A DNA stretch of 64,000 nucleotides from Sphagnum compactum (lineage: Eukaryota; Bryophyta; Sphagnopsida; Sphagnales): the NCBI GenBank assembly GCA_965153455.1, contig OZ234493.1, positions 12,948,213-13,012,212 on the forward strand, in the 5' to 3' direction. The stretch's first letter is position 1. Each line of letters starts with the position of its first letter. Below, one piece after another: positions 1 to 13,435 of this stretch. Both the position numbers and the translations under genes were made by a program. Under the pieces are notes generated by a model, which saw nothing but the letters and a program-made list of their open reading frames with translations, did not search any database and was not told the origin of the DNA.

Positions 1-2200
1 GCTAGACATGGTTCCTAAACCATCTTTAAAAACATTTAAAAGACATCTTTAAATCATCAAAATTATGATTTTTTTACTATATTGATTCAAATGTACATTC
101 CTATCTAATGAAACAACAAAAATTATATAACTTGTAAGTTATATTAATCACAAAAATAAATCAAAATTAAGATTCAATATGATTTTGAGGATGGACAATC
201 CTTTTGTGTACTCTAATTGTGAATGCATCTAGCCTTTATCTTAAATAGCACATTAATCTAGGTAGGCCATATGTAATAATCCCCTAGGTTATTTAGATAG
301 CTTTTGAAACAACCCTTAAATATCCCTTAACCTAGGAATTCTTTGTACAATCTTGGGGTAGATCTTATGCAATTTCCTACGTACGGAACCCCTATGTATC
401 CCCTAACCTAGGTAAGCCCTTCGGTAACCCCTAGCTAGTTTTGAGCATGTTTGTGATGCCTTGTTTACATAGGGTCCTAATCTTTGTAGCAAATAACCTA
501 ACTAGTTTATAGTGTAGTTTAAAACAAAACTATGGTGATCGGAGTGAATACAATGAGGACCAATGTGAAAGCTTAGAGTAAGGATTACTTAACCTTGGTT
601 TAGATGGCTGGGTACAGTTTCTAACCAAGCTTGTGCTAACTAATACCCTACCACCTCGGCAACTCCCACACTAATTATATTGTTTTCAGAAATGTTGAAA
701 ATTTTCCCTTGAAAAAATTCAAATAGAAATAGTCTATGAAGACAAAATGTTGAATCTTCAAGAATATTTTATTTGTTGAAATGAAAATTTCAAAAATTGA
801 TTAATTAATTATTCGACAAACATGTGTCAAAGCTGCCAAGGTACCAAAGTAACTATTCCATTGTAGATTTTTCTTTTTATTTTGGGTGCTTCCCGTACAC
901 ATGCAGGAGGACACACTACCTTTTGAGGAATAAATACAAGAGATGCATTACTACCACCCTATGTCATACATATGTCCTCTCCAGCCTCTCTCCCCTTACT
1001 TCATTGCTGAAGTAATAATGTTGTCATCATTCGTAAGCTTTGCTTCTTGCTTATGGCATTGACATGGAGAGAAATTTCCACAAGGAAACCACTTAACTGG
1101 AGTTGTGATGCATGACGCCCTGAGTCGCCATGGTTCCAATTCTTCGGCACGAGTTTTGTGTGCATGGCAACAACAAGGTGACCAATTTCTAAAATCTTGT
1201 TGCCATACAAAATTATATTCAAGTACAAAAAATTTGTTGTTTCTAGAGACAAGATCATTTTTCCATTCTCTTTAGTGTAGCATGAAGCCCTAGGTCGAGG
1301 GCATTACCAAAATAAGGGCACACAAGGTGATAGCCAAGTGCAGGCTCTCGATTTTGGAAATAGCCCTTGACCAAGGGCTTCACCCGACATAAAGACTTGC
1401 CAGAAAATTCAGTGGAGAAACTGAGGCTAAACAGGAGCGGAGCACTATGAAAAAAAACGAAAAAACCTCTCTTTTTATTTCTCTTTGTATTTTGAGGGAT
1501 TTCCCCCAACAGAAGAGCAGAAGATCCCTAGGGAGTTAGGCGGTGCGGGAGATCCTGCTATATTTCTATGTTCTCATGTTCCTATGGAAAGATTTTTTGC
1601 TGGGACGACGGATCAGGAAAATTAAAAAACACGAGGAGGAAAGGGACAGTTCAGGAAAAAAAAAATTTATAAAAACAAGAAGGAAAGAATGGAGGAAAGA
1701 AAAAGAAGAGATTTTTACATACATGGAGGTTCCCATACTCATGTTTTCTCCATCAGTCAGGAACATCCTCATGCAACCCATTCTCCCTGAGGAGAACCCA
1801 CTCATATGGGGACCTCCCAATCAGCGAAGTGCCCTTCCAAAAATGCTGAAAACCAGGCAAACAGGGAGGGGGGCAGGGATATCAACAAGAGTGTTATGAG
1901 TTGGGTATTGGGTTTAGGGTTTAGGGCCCCCTCGGGCTTTACCCTACACTCGTTGTTGTTGGGTAGCTATTGTTAGTTGTGGGAAACTTCTTTCTTCTTC
2001 TTTTTTGCAATGAGCCACTTTGATTGGCCCATATTACCCCCCCCCCCCCCTCCCAAAAAAACAAAAAATAGATAAAAGTTTTCAAACCATCAACACTCTT
2101 ACAAATAGAGTTTGCACTCTCATAATAGAATTGCCCTAGAAGTGCTTCTCTTTGGACAACCCCTAGAGTTCAAATTTTGGCAAAGGTTATGGAATTAAAT
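1..2200. other. AT-rich stretch without a recognised gene
   Basis: I see no coding similarity here; the open frames are short and have no recognisable domains. Visible landmarks are two telomere-like TTTAGGG units at 1913-1926 and a run of 14 C residues at 2037-2050. The part from about 230 to 450 has scattered CCTAGGTTA-like words, loosely like the interior of the CACTA element further right, but I cannot show homology. Confidence 0.5.
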
Positions 2201-2219
2201 TTGGTGTTGTTGGGAACAT

Positions 2220-2800
2220 CAAAATCCACAAAAAAAAAAAAAAAACGAACACATTGAGAACATGGGGAACATGTGGGAAAAACACACCGGGAACACATGT
2301 ACATATCCATTGGGAACTTGATGCCAACACAATTGAGAACTTGGTTGGAACACACGGGGAACATTAAAATCTCCAAAACTTCCTCCCCTCACCTCACTTA
2401 CCCTTGCCTCCCCTCCCCAAAGGAAAAAAAATTGGGCCTCTTGATTGCATACTACCTCATCTCATTGATGTTCTTAAGTGTGTTTGTCACCCATTTTAGT
2501 GTAGGCCTACACAAATACCCCATTGACGAGGGTGGGTACCAGAATTTATTTTTCTCAATGTGTTCATCACTCATTTTTTGCTTACACTATCCTAGCACCT
2601 AGGCTGGTTAGGCACATATTAACTATTTTTTGAAATTGCCAAAAATTCTGAAAAATAAGGGTCATGCAAATTGTGGGGTTGCATCATTGAGAACCATTGG
2701 GAACTTGATGAGAACACACTATGAACACATTGGGAACAAGGTGGAAACACCAAAATCCAAAAGAAATCTCAAAACCAACCCTAGACCCGCCACCCATCCC
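2220..2800. repeat. Two related segments rich in GGGAAC words
   Basis: Segments at about 2255-2400 and 2685-2800 share the phrase CATTGGGAACTTGATG and several GGGAAC/GAGAAC words in the same order, followed by an AACA(T/C)..AAAATC block. They look like a diverged direct duplication. A similar vocabulary in the opposite orientation occurs near 43830-43920, which suggests a dispersed repeat. No coding potential was identified. Confidence 0.4.
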
Positions 2801-3826
2801 GGCCATGAAATTTCTATGCCTAAATTGTTTGTCACCGATTTTTTGGCCTAGACTCATACCCCTTCCTAAGGACGTGAATGGGTGCCCAACATTTTTTTTT
2901 TGTAATTTTTTTTTGTCGAAAAAACCCCAAACAAATTGTCCACTAACCTCCACAAAGGATTTTTTTTTAATTTATCTTTGCCAAAGTGAAATTTTAAAAC
3001 TCGTATGCCACTACCTTGTTCATTCAAACATTGACAAGTGTCACAAAAAGAGCTAAATCCTAAAGGGAGACATCACCAAATGGCTAAAGGGAAAAGGGGG
3101 AGGTTGTCAAAGTTCACACACATAAAAGAATCATTGGCCTAAAAATTCAACATATAAAATGGTTAAGTCACTACATATTGGTGCAATGATGGCCATTAGA
3201 TTCGCCAATCTTTTTCTAGCATATGGTTGTAATTTGCCATGGTTATATACCTAACAAAGATATGTTGAGAACATGTCACCCATCGCCTAATGCTGAACTC
3301 CAAGTGGTCAAAACTCAAAGAGTTTTGAACTCTAACTTGTTAGGTGTTTACAAAGTGTGTGCATTACACAATGCACTATTCTTTTGTGGCATGGGAATTC
3401 ATGTTTAATTTTGCTCATGAAGCTTCAAGCTACAAACCTAATATTCATTGTATTGAAGTTGTAGACTTGTAGTTACTTGTCATTTGCACATTGGACGTTC
3501 AAGCTTCAAGTAGCAACATTGTAGAACAATCATTTGTGGGGAGGTAGGATTTGTGTTAATGGGGCTATAAACTTGAATTGCAAATGCAATTTTTTGAACT
3601 CTTTGTCTTCATTGTCAACTTTCCCCTTGAGATGATTTCTTTAAATTGAACTTTTGTGAAGTGGCCAATTATCCAAGTTCTTTTTTCATTTCAAGGGCTT
3701 TACATTATTTTCATGCTTTCTTTTGGTTGTTTGGTGTGCAGGCTTGTCTTTCGAGTTTGTTTAACTCTCATTGCTCAATCATCAATTTATTACAAGTTTT
3801 GTGTCTAATTCAATTTTAAATACAAT

Positions 3827-4590
3827 ATGTTTTTTGGTTCTCAACTTCCTTCTTCTCCCCTTGAATTTTTTCCTCTTGATTTCATTCCCTTTGAATCTTC
3901 TCATGCACCAAGTATTGTTAATCCTAACATTGTTTCATTAAGCAATATTGTTGTTAGATCTTTTTGTGCACATTCTAATACTATTGATCATGATGTTGCT
4001 TCGTAAAGCAATGTTGTTGTAACAATAACTATTGTGGATTTAAAGCATAACCTTCAACTCCCAAAATCTATGATGAAGAAATACAAATATGAATTTGGTC
4101 AAAAATTTCAAAACATTTGGGCAACATAGTTGCCATGGGCAAAGTTTGTGATGGATGGGGTGGGTTGGTCACCACTAACAAAAGCAAAGTCAATTCCAAA
4201 GTTGAAGGCAAATTATAACCTTTTGATCCCTAAAGTTGATTTTTGTTGAAATATGTAGGGAAGAGGAAAGCTACTTCTAGTATGCCAAGGGTGAAAACTA
4301 GGAAGTTTTATGTGAACAAGAAATGTGCGCATGCAAAAAATGAGGTTATGTTTGCACGAATCCTCCATGATTCTATTCTCTAGCTTGTAATTTACCGAGA
4401 TTTGGCATCTAACAAAACGAAAGTATGTTTTCGATATAACAATTTTTTGCTAGCCCATGTTAAACCTATGATAGATTTTGAAAATATTAGGTTTTTTTTT
4501 CATTTGTTGAAATGAAGCACTACCCAAAAAAACATTTGTGTGACAATGCAAATTGGGGTTTATCAAAAGAAAAAGACATAAAACTCAAAC
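3827..4590 (+). pseudogene. Unidentified transposon-like protein relic
   Basis: A reading frame starting at the ATG at 3827 continues for about 250 codons with only isolated stops and a few frame slips. It contains a basic, aromatic-rich block around 4070-4170 (KKYKYEFGQKF followed by IWAT and LPWAKFVMD). Further down, residues around PMIDFENIRFFFHLLK (about 4460-4510) read like transposase-associated proteins found in many plant genomes. I do not recognise the family with confidence. It lies just upstream of the hAT relic in the same orientation and could be a separate element or part of the same one. The sequence shows an interrupted frame; assigning it to a transposon is inference. Confidence 0.35.
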
Positions 4591-4858
4591 AAAAAAAATG
4601 AAAAAATGAAAAGAAAATCGTCTCTCAAGTTCTATTTTTCTAAATTTTTAAATTTGTTGCATTTTTTTGCAAGATTTTCATTACTTGCATTTTCCTTATA
4701 CATTTCATTTCAAAATTCCATTACATCTTGTTTTGTAAATGCTTAAAAAGTAATTTGCATCTTCCAAATGCTTGTAAATGTTGGTTTTGATCGATCATAA
4801 AATTGTCTAGTTTTTTTCGTTATTCATTAAGGCAATAATTTTTAATTTCAAACTAAAA

Positions 4859-7246
4859 ATGGAACAATCTTCTGAAAATGAAAATACATATGATGTATTT
4901 ATGAATGAAGTAAGGATGGAAGTTCAACCTTTACAAGAACCTAAAGAAAATGCAAGTGTTCAAACTAAAGGAAGTAGAAATCCATAAAATAATGAAGAAA
5001 AAATGAATTTTTTTTTGAAGAAATTACATGCATGGATTATTTTGGAAACCGAATAACATAAATGCATTGTGTTGGGCATTTTACTATGTTAATGATAACA
5101 AAGAAGTTGACTTAACAACTCTTCAAGTCATGCATTGTATTTTTTGTCACAGTAATTTTGTTTTGAATTTAAATCCAAAAAATCAAACTAAGAGAAGATT
5201 AATCATGTATAACACAATTAATGTTATAACTACATTGAAGAAACGTGGAAATTCAGATCATTGTAATTTTTTTTCTAAATTTGAAGAAATCAATAATCCT
5301 TTGAAAGAAGATGAAAGATAACTTTAAAAAAGACCAAATATGTCTTCTAGTTCCATATTAAAAAAATTGTTGCAAAGGAACCTTTCAAAAAGATGATGTG
5401 TAACAAAAGCAATTTTTGAAAAACCTGGGCCTTTTAATTATTAAAAACCATCCTCCTTTACAGTTTGTGGAAAGTATTTGGTTGAAAAGATTTAATATGC
5501 ATTTGTGTCTAAAAATTGTTTTTCCTTCTAAGAAACAAATATCTCATTAATTATTACCTAGATTAGTGGGAAAACAATTATAAACAATCAAATGTTTTAC
5601 TAGCTTCAACAAAATGTCATTATGCAATTACAAGTTTTGATTTGTGGATGTCAAAAGGTGGACATGATATTTTTACATTGGTGATCAATTTTTTAGGAGT
5701 TGATTGGTAGCCAAAGCACATTATCCTTGGCTAACTAGTGGACAAATTTTGGCCAAAATTTTGACAAAATTATTGGACAAATATGCATTGAGAAGGAAAA
5801 TTATTGCTTATGTCAAGGATGAAAGATTTAATCTAAACATTACGATTGCAACCCTATAATCAATTATAAGTTGTGATGTGTTAGGTTTGGAAAACAAATT
5901 CATGGTATTTGTTTTGGTCACACATTTTTAAAGCATGTCAATATGCAACAATAGATGAAAAAGTTTATAAAGAATTATGATATGTGTCAATCAAAACTAC
6001 CCAAAAAGATTTTTAGAAATGCATAACTTGGCCCCAAAAATCAAGAAAGGGTAAGCAAGAATGAAAAAAGACGCGTGTCAACTCAAGTATTCCCCCAATG
6101 AAATTAAATACTCCAATGAAGATAAGGTACCTTTTTTTTCCTAGATATTTTTGAGTTTAATTTTTTTCAATTCCTATTATGCATAGTTTAACATATTCTT
6201 TTGCTTTTGGAGATTTGCTAGTAAAGTTATCATTTTTTAAAGAATATTTGTAGTTCAAAGAACCAATTATACTATGTTACAACATGCAAAATTATCTAAG
6301 AATGAATGCAAAAGTACCACCTCCATTAACATGGCACATATGTCAAATTATTGTTGATTCTTTTGGCCTTATTATGTTTGCATGTATATTGAACCAATCT
6401 AAGGGTCATTGATTGTTAAATCATGCAATAAACTCTACCATATCCATGAGTTTAAAATTTAAGGATGAAATTGATTATGCAACCTTTGACAACTTAATGA
6501 AAGGAGATGGAAATGTTATTTATGAATTATCATGTTTGGCCTCAAGCATAAAAAAGAAGAAGTTGTTCAGGTTTTGGATTCTTTTATTTCCTTCTTAGAA
6601 AAATATGAAGAAAAAAAAGTCCCATAATATGTTTTTTTTAATGTTGGGTCCTAGGTTTAAGACCTTTCATCTTGTGTCTTCACTTAGTGATCACAAGCAA
6701 GGTAAGGCAATTGTTGAAGAATATGACAAAATCTTTGTTTCTAAATTTTTTAAATGTTATTATCATTTGCATCTTTTGGTTGAATTTGAAAGGGGTATTG
6801 TTAATCAAACAGTTGAAAAGGACAACAATTTGGATATCTTTGAAATGACAACCAACAACAAGTGAGCTCACAACAAAATTGATTAATAAAGAGCTTTTGA
6901 TTTTCAAGCATTATCAAATGGATGTTAAAACCATCAACTGTCCACTATAGTGGTGGGAAAAACATGAAAACATGTTTCCTATAGTTGGCTTTTGTGTTAG
7001 ATAACTCTTGTGGATAGTTGGAACCCAAATGTGATAGAAATAAATTTTTCTTTAGCTAGAATCTTTATTAGTTTTACGAGATGTTATTCACAATCAAAAG
7101 ATTTGGACAAATTGATCTTTGTCAAAAACAATTGGCCCAACGATCCTAAGATAGGTTGTAAATTCCCTTCTAATTTGATACATTTTATTGAGTTTGATAC
7201 TAATTTAGAAAATGAATTATTTAGAAGAGCGATTAGAAGGGTTTAA
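4859..7246 (+). pseudogene. hAT-superfamily transposase pseudogene
   Basis: From the ATG at 4859 the plus strand reads as one long decayed protein with several stops and frameshifts. A BED-type zinc-finger region is visible near 5120-5260 (a CxxC-like CIFCH followed later by a DHC). The catalytic-core region around 5640-5900 reads DLWMSKGGHDIFTLVINFLG, then a VKDERFNL motif and a CFGHTF motif. The C-terminal part around 7080-7240 ends with NWPNDPKIGCKFPSNL, which resembles the end of the hAT dimerisation region. The order (BED finger, core, C-terminal dimerisation block) is that of hAT transposases. It cannot encode an active enzyme because of internal stops. I did not find convincing terminal inverted repeats or an 8-bp target duplication. 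Confidence 0.7.
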
Positions 7247-7429
7247 AGGAGCTTTTGAAAGGAATGAAGTTATGGAGTTGTAAATTTTACATTAAAATTT
7301 TAAAACAAGTTTCCATCTATTTTCAGTCATTTTTAATTTTCAAAATTATTTTAATTAACAAAGCGAGTAAATTATTTATTTATTTATTATTAAATTAAAT
7401 TTTAATTTGTGAAAGATGTAATAACCAGG

Positions 7430-7790
7430 TTGTGAAAACCGGATTTGAAAATTGACTGTCATTGTATATGCAAGAACCGCCCTATTTGAGAGCCATGTGA
7501 GTTTGAAAAAATAAATTAAATCCTGATACCCTGGTCAGTTTTCACCAGCCCAAAACAAGTATATTAGAGAACCGATCCGGTTCTCATAACATCGTGTAAG
7601 AACCGAAACCAGCCCATTCTCACAAAAAGTGAGAACCGCTCAACATTTGTTCAGACCAGTGTTGGGCGGGCGGTTCTTCGAGGCAGCGTCGTCGGTTCTT
7701 TGCAGGTTATCAGACCAGTTACATAAGTACATAACCAGTGGTTCCCATTTCTTGAAACCCCTGCAAATATTGAGGTGCAAGCATTTCTAT
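7430..7790. repeat. AGAACCG motif cluster with small palindromes
   Basis: This stretch is more GC-rich than its surroundings and carries AGAACCG or its complement at least six times (near 7474, 7570, 7580, 7601, 7631, 7670, 7692). Near 7569-7587 two copies face each other as a near-perfect palindrome (GAGAACCGATCCGGTTCTC), and near 7617-7634 TTCTCAC and GTGAGAA form a short hairpin. It could be the terminal part of a non-autonomous transposon or a cluster of protein-binding sites. No gene was seen. Confidence 0.45.
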
Positions 7791-7849
7791 GGAACTAGCG
7801 ATTTCTTCTCGAACAAAATTTTTGTTGTTTTTAATTGGAAATTTTAGGA

Positions 7850-10800
7850 TTTTAATTTTTTTAGTGTAAATTTGAAAAAAATTAATTTATAAAAAAAATT
7901 ATCCAATTTTCATATCAAATTTTTTAAGAAAAGATAAAGAAAGAAAGGAAAAAAGAAGAAGAAAAGAGGCCATGTATGGAACATGCACATCCATCATATG
8001 TTACACATTGGGTCAAGTTGAAGCCAATATGTACAACTTGACCCAATGTATACCCCACAGTTTTAAGTAATCCACACATGTCAATTGACCTGCATTTTTA
8101 ACCAAGAAATTGTCTACTAAGCCAAAAATGGCTATTTAAATCTTTCAAATGGATGTTGGATGATTTGGGTCAAGCCCAATGGCCATGTGTACTTTGGGCA
8201 ATTTTTTTTCTTAAATAAATAAATAAACAAACAAATAAATAAATAAATAAATAAGTGCATGCATGCATGCATTAAGCTCCAAGGGTGATGTCGGTTTGGC
8301 CATATAATATGTATTATAATAAGGTTCATCAAATAAGTAAGTGCATGTATATTAGGTTGTCCCAACTTCAAATTGCCCTTGCACACTACCCACAAAGCAC
8401 CAAATTAAAGGAGGATGTTATGGGATTGTGCACATGGGTAAATAAACAAGGGCTTACTTGATTATGAGTTCACCCAAATTGTGTAAGCATTAGGCAAGCT
8501 TCTTCTCGGAGATGTTTTTGTTGTCCTCACATTTCACAATTGCACATTTACAAAATCAAAGTAAAGGCTTCTATTCTTAAAGAACCACCACCATATTTCA
8601 TTTTGACCTGAATTATGAATTATTACTTGAAACTTGAGCACTTTAACTTGATCATTTGTGATAGTAATGTTGTAAGTATCGTATCGTAGTACCTTTGCCA
8701 TTTCGGCAACAAATTAAATTGTTGAATAATTAATCAAATTTGAAATCTTAACTTTGACACTTAGTTTTTTTAATTTTGAAATTTTCAATAGGTAACGAAA
8801 ATAATAAATAGGTCCTTCCTTGTCAATGTTATTGAACAATATAATTTGTCTAGACTTTAGATTATTTCAATTTTAAATCATTGTCATGGAAGGTCTACGA
8901 TTCAAAACTTGACGGTTGATTTTTATTTTTTTTATTAAAACTTTGACACAAATAATAAATAAAATTTAAAAGTTTGAAAAAAAATTTAAAATTATATATG
9001 CTAAAATGATAAAGGTATTAGGATATTATAAACAAACATTGAAAATAGCCAGACTTAAAAATTGTCTTTCTTCCTTTCAAGTGGATGGGAATGCTTGTCC
9101 ACTCCAAAAAAAATAAATAAATAAATTTGTCTTTCAAGGGGTTTTTCTAGATGTGGGGTTTTAGTGAACTTGAAAAATTAAGGATTTTTATTAAGTAGTA
9201 TTGGGAGGGGTAAGGAGGTTTTTTTTCAAGGAGTTCTTTCTTGGGCGGGGTTGGGTGGTTGGGGAAAAAAGGGGGGGTGGGTGGGGGGGGGGGGGGGTAA
9301 TATTCTCTTTTTTTTCTTTTTTTTCCCTTTCCCATAATATGGTGACTTAACAAAGATATTTTCCCAAGAAAATAATTTTGAAAAATCAATGTCATTTTTC
9401 CACACATGGCAAAATTTCAACACAAAAAAATGAATCTCATAATTTTAAGGAAAAAAACCAAAATATTGTTTGAAATCAAACATTGAATACATTTAACTAG
9501 AAATTGAAAAGCGATTCAATTTCAACCTTTTGTGTGACCAAAATTTTCATGCAAGTGACCAAAAAGTTGATGTTACCAAATAAATATATATTTATACCAA
9601 ATAAATATATATATATTGAGGTGAAAATGAAAAGAATGGTTTAAACAATGGGAAAATTTTAGGGTTAAAATGTTGTATTTCAAATATGAGTTGAGACAAT
9701 TGGGGTTCCGGTATACCCATGAGTTGCATAATTAAAATTTGTAGGATACCTTATTCATTATTAGACCATAACTTAGCCACCGAACCATGAATATGATTCC
9801 TTATTGTTAAATTGTAGTCAACCATGTAGTCAAAACTAATTAAAGTTAAAGAACACTAGTAAAAGGTTTAGGTTAAATTTAATGTTTCAATCAGGTTTTT
9901 TTGTCCCATACTAAAGATTATATTGGATGTTTGTTATCCTTCTTTCTAATTAGCATGAACATTGTGTTTAACTTAAACTTTCATTTTGTATTGATGTTTT
10001 TTGCAAGCTCGAATTTTTTCAAGTGTGTTTGTTAATCCCTTTTTGTCTGTTACTTAATTTGTTTGTTGTCAAATTCATTTTGGTAAGTTTTATTTTCTTT
10101 CTTGCACAATGGTTATTGTTTCAATAAAAGAAATTTGATTAGTTATTGCAATGGATGATTTGAATTTATAATTTAATGTTGCATTTGAAGCAAAGGTGTT
10201 CAATAGGTACGACACCTTTGATTGAATTACAAATAGAAGCATGGAAGATTCAAGCTATGCATATTTGCATTATGATTTGTTGAAAATTTCGACATTGAAT
10301 CAAAGTCCAAAAGGGGATTTGAGAAAGGCGACATGCATGTGGTCATCACAATTGAGTTGACAACCATTGTGTCACTAATCATTGTTTTTTAACATGAATT
10401 GATTCCCATGTTTTTCCATTAAAAAATTCAAAAACATTTTTCAAAATTGAAGTTCTCCTACTATTGTCGTCATCATTGTTTGTGTAAGGGGAAGAGGGAA
10501 TAACAAAGGTGAAAAAAAAAAAAATTGTAGATGGAAAAGGTGAATTTGACCAAGATGTTTTTGCTATTGGCAATAATTTCATAATAGAATATGAACAACT
10601 TTTTGAAGCATAAAATGGAGGTTACTATGGTCTTGATCGTGAATGTGGCAATAACATCCAAAGGAGACTAATATTTGGAAACACAACAATACACAATTCT
10701 CACAAAGGTTGTTCATGAGCATATTCAAGTTTGACCCATTTGATTTAGATTATCCATTCTAGCCAAAGAAAAACATTTGATTCAGGCTATCCACTACCCG

Positions 10801-12349
10801 ACCTACATTAAGAAAGGTAAATTCCTTTTTTAGAAGGTTGCATAATCCATGAATTTTGCACCATCAAATTTATCATCTATTGTGTCATTTTTCACCAAGT
10901 ATGCAATTTTTGTGCCCAAGTTTTCAAGCTTAAGCCTTTCATCTAGTTTGCAATTTTCCAAAAAATTAGAACATTTCACACAAATTTGACTATTGGTGAA
11001 TATAATTAAAAATAATATGACATTTAAGTTCTTCACTCCAACAATCATTTTCTTCCTTTTTCATCTAACCATTCTAGGAAGAAAATGGTTCTTGGCAAAA
11101 AAATATCCAAGTAAGTTTAAGTTCAACACACAAAACAAAATAAATTTATGAAAAAATAACTATCAAAATGTTGAACATTTGGGTTAAGATTTGTGAAAAG
11201 CAATTATCTACTCTTGAATGATGTGATCAATTATCATGTTTGTTGTGCTTGATTGAGTTCGGTAGTATAGAACCTAGGCTAAATTGATTTCTGGTATATA
11301 AATCAGATTTGGTTATAATAATGACAACATTATGTTGATAACAAAATTTCAATCACATACCTTTTACAAGGTGAAAAAATTTAATCAAGAAATAGAAATC
11401 AATTTGAGTGCTAAAGGGTTGCTTGCTCCTTTGGCAATTAGTTTTAGTGATGATGTCCAATGTAATGTGAAACACGAACTTCATTTTGATGAGTTGAAAT
11501 ATGTTTCTAAACAAAAACCCTGTTAAACACTAGGGTTGTTAATTATAGTTCTTGTGCAACCTTTTTATAATTACTTTTAGTATATAAATATTGGACATAT
11601 ATGTGAAATTTCTTATACCATATTTTTTGTGATTTCTTATTTTTTGATGTTTGAAGTGATTTTTCAATATAAGCAGTTTTCTAATACAACCAATTTTTCT
11701 ATATAATCAAATTATATATATATATACAAGTAGTTTTTAAGTACAAGTAATTTTTCAATATAAAAAGTTTTTCCATCCACTTAATTTTTGAATCCAATCA
11801 ATTTTTCAATCCAAGTAGTTTTTGTAAAAATTAATTCAATGTAAATAGTCTTCTAATGAATCATTGATTCCATGTCTTTTGTAATGTGTATGTGTGAGGA
11901 AGGTGATTTTATTATTTTATATTTGGATTAAATTGAAGCTAATAATAATGGAAACAACTTTATCAAATTTAGTTTAAAATTTCATTTGAACATGTATTGC
12001 ATTCATATGGTCTTCGTTTGGTTTCACCATACGAATATGAATAGGCAATTGTTTTTTTTATTCTATATTTTTTTTATTAAATAATCATTTGTCATCTCTT
12101 CAATTGAGGCAAAATAACATGGCACATTTGAATCGATGTTTACTATTGAATACAAAAAACCCAATAATGTTGTATTTGAAAATTAAATCCAAATTTTTTA
12201 TTTGATTTACATCAAAGTATGGTCACAAATGAACATCGATATGGGACAAAAATGGCATTATGTGTTACGTTGGGACGTTTGTAAGGAGATTTCACTATAA
12301 TATTTTGGATAGTTAAATATTTACATTTGCAATAAAATATAAAAACACA
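7850..12349. other. Gene-poor AT-rich stretch with microsatellites
   Basis: No recognisable gene. An AAAT/AAAC microsatellite followed by GCAT repeats lies at about 8211-8272. A very G-rich tract lies at 9236-9297, followed by T-rich runs. AT dinucleotide tracts occur near 9585-9615 and 11711-11725. A 64-codon open frame at 11332-11526 has no family I can name and may be decayed N-terminal sequence of the Helentron that follows. Confidence 0.45.
9236..9297 (+). repeat. G-rich tract with quadruplex potential
   Basis: The plus strand carries successive G-runs (GGGCGGGG, GGG, GGGG, GGGGGGG, GGG and a terminal run of 15 or so) separated by one to six bases. This meets the usual G3+N1-7 rule for intramolecular G-quadruplexes several times over. 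It stands out in an otherwise AT-rich region and has no gene around it. Long homopolymers can also be assembly errors. Confidence 0.6.
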
Positions 12350-13435
12350 TTATGTTTCCGATGTGGAATGGATTTTCAATCTATCCCCTTACATATAGTT
12401 TATAGTTTTCAACATTTTGAGCCAATTGAATATGTTAATGGTCCATCTCAGTCTTCACCTGTTTCTTGAGCAAGTGATGCCAAAGTTCACATAGATTTAG
12501 ATGATTTTCCATCTTTTTTGAAATTAATGAGGCAAAAGCCTCATATTCAATCTTCACAATCTACGCATTTCTATTATAATGAAAAACTTGACTCTCCATT
12601 AATGGACATTTTGAAAAATAATTGGGATTCACAATAACAATATGTTGTCTCTTTGTTCAACACTTCTTGTGATACAAATGTTACTAAAAAATAAAATCAT
12701 ATTCAATACTTACTCCCCAAAAAAAATACAAATTTTCCTATCAATTATGAAATTTTGTTTAATCCATCCACCTTAATGCTTGAAACCAAAGTTCAAAAAA
12801 TACCTAAAGTTCAAATTGAACATTTCCAAGATCTAATTGTTGATCCTAATATAACACATAAAAAAATTAAAATTAAAATTGATTGGGCACTTTATGACAA
12901 TAATATTTTTGAACTATTTGATGTTTGTCCAAATTTTATTTATTTAAAAAAACATCGAAATTCATTAACATGTTTCCAAATATTAAAAGAATAATATCAC
13001 AATTATGAATCACATGATATATAAATATTGCGTAAATGAAAAAGTTCAATCATCATATAGTGAATGTAATTTAAAAGAAACTAAACAACCAATCTTAAAC
13101 AATAGGTTTCTATGAAACATGATGTTCAATAGATTAAGTAAAACATAATGTTAATATAAAGGAAAATGCAATAAAATCAATATAAATTGACATTTATAAT
13201 AAAAAAATCCAAGATGTTCCCATAATTTCATAATTTTAGTTGTGAAATGTTATGTTTTTAAAAAACAACTTAAATGTTTCTCAAACAAATTATCAAAACA
13301 ATTGTCTACATACTTTCAAATTCAAATAAAACCTAGTTCCACATCATACATATGTACAAGTTGTTTACATTCTATCAATGAAAATAAACTTCTTTTATAT
13401 TAAATACTAAATAGAATTTCCAAAAACAAAATCAT

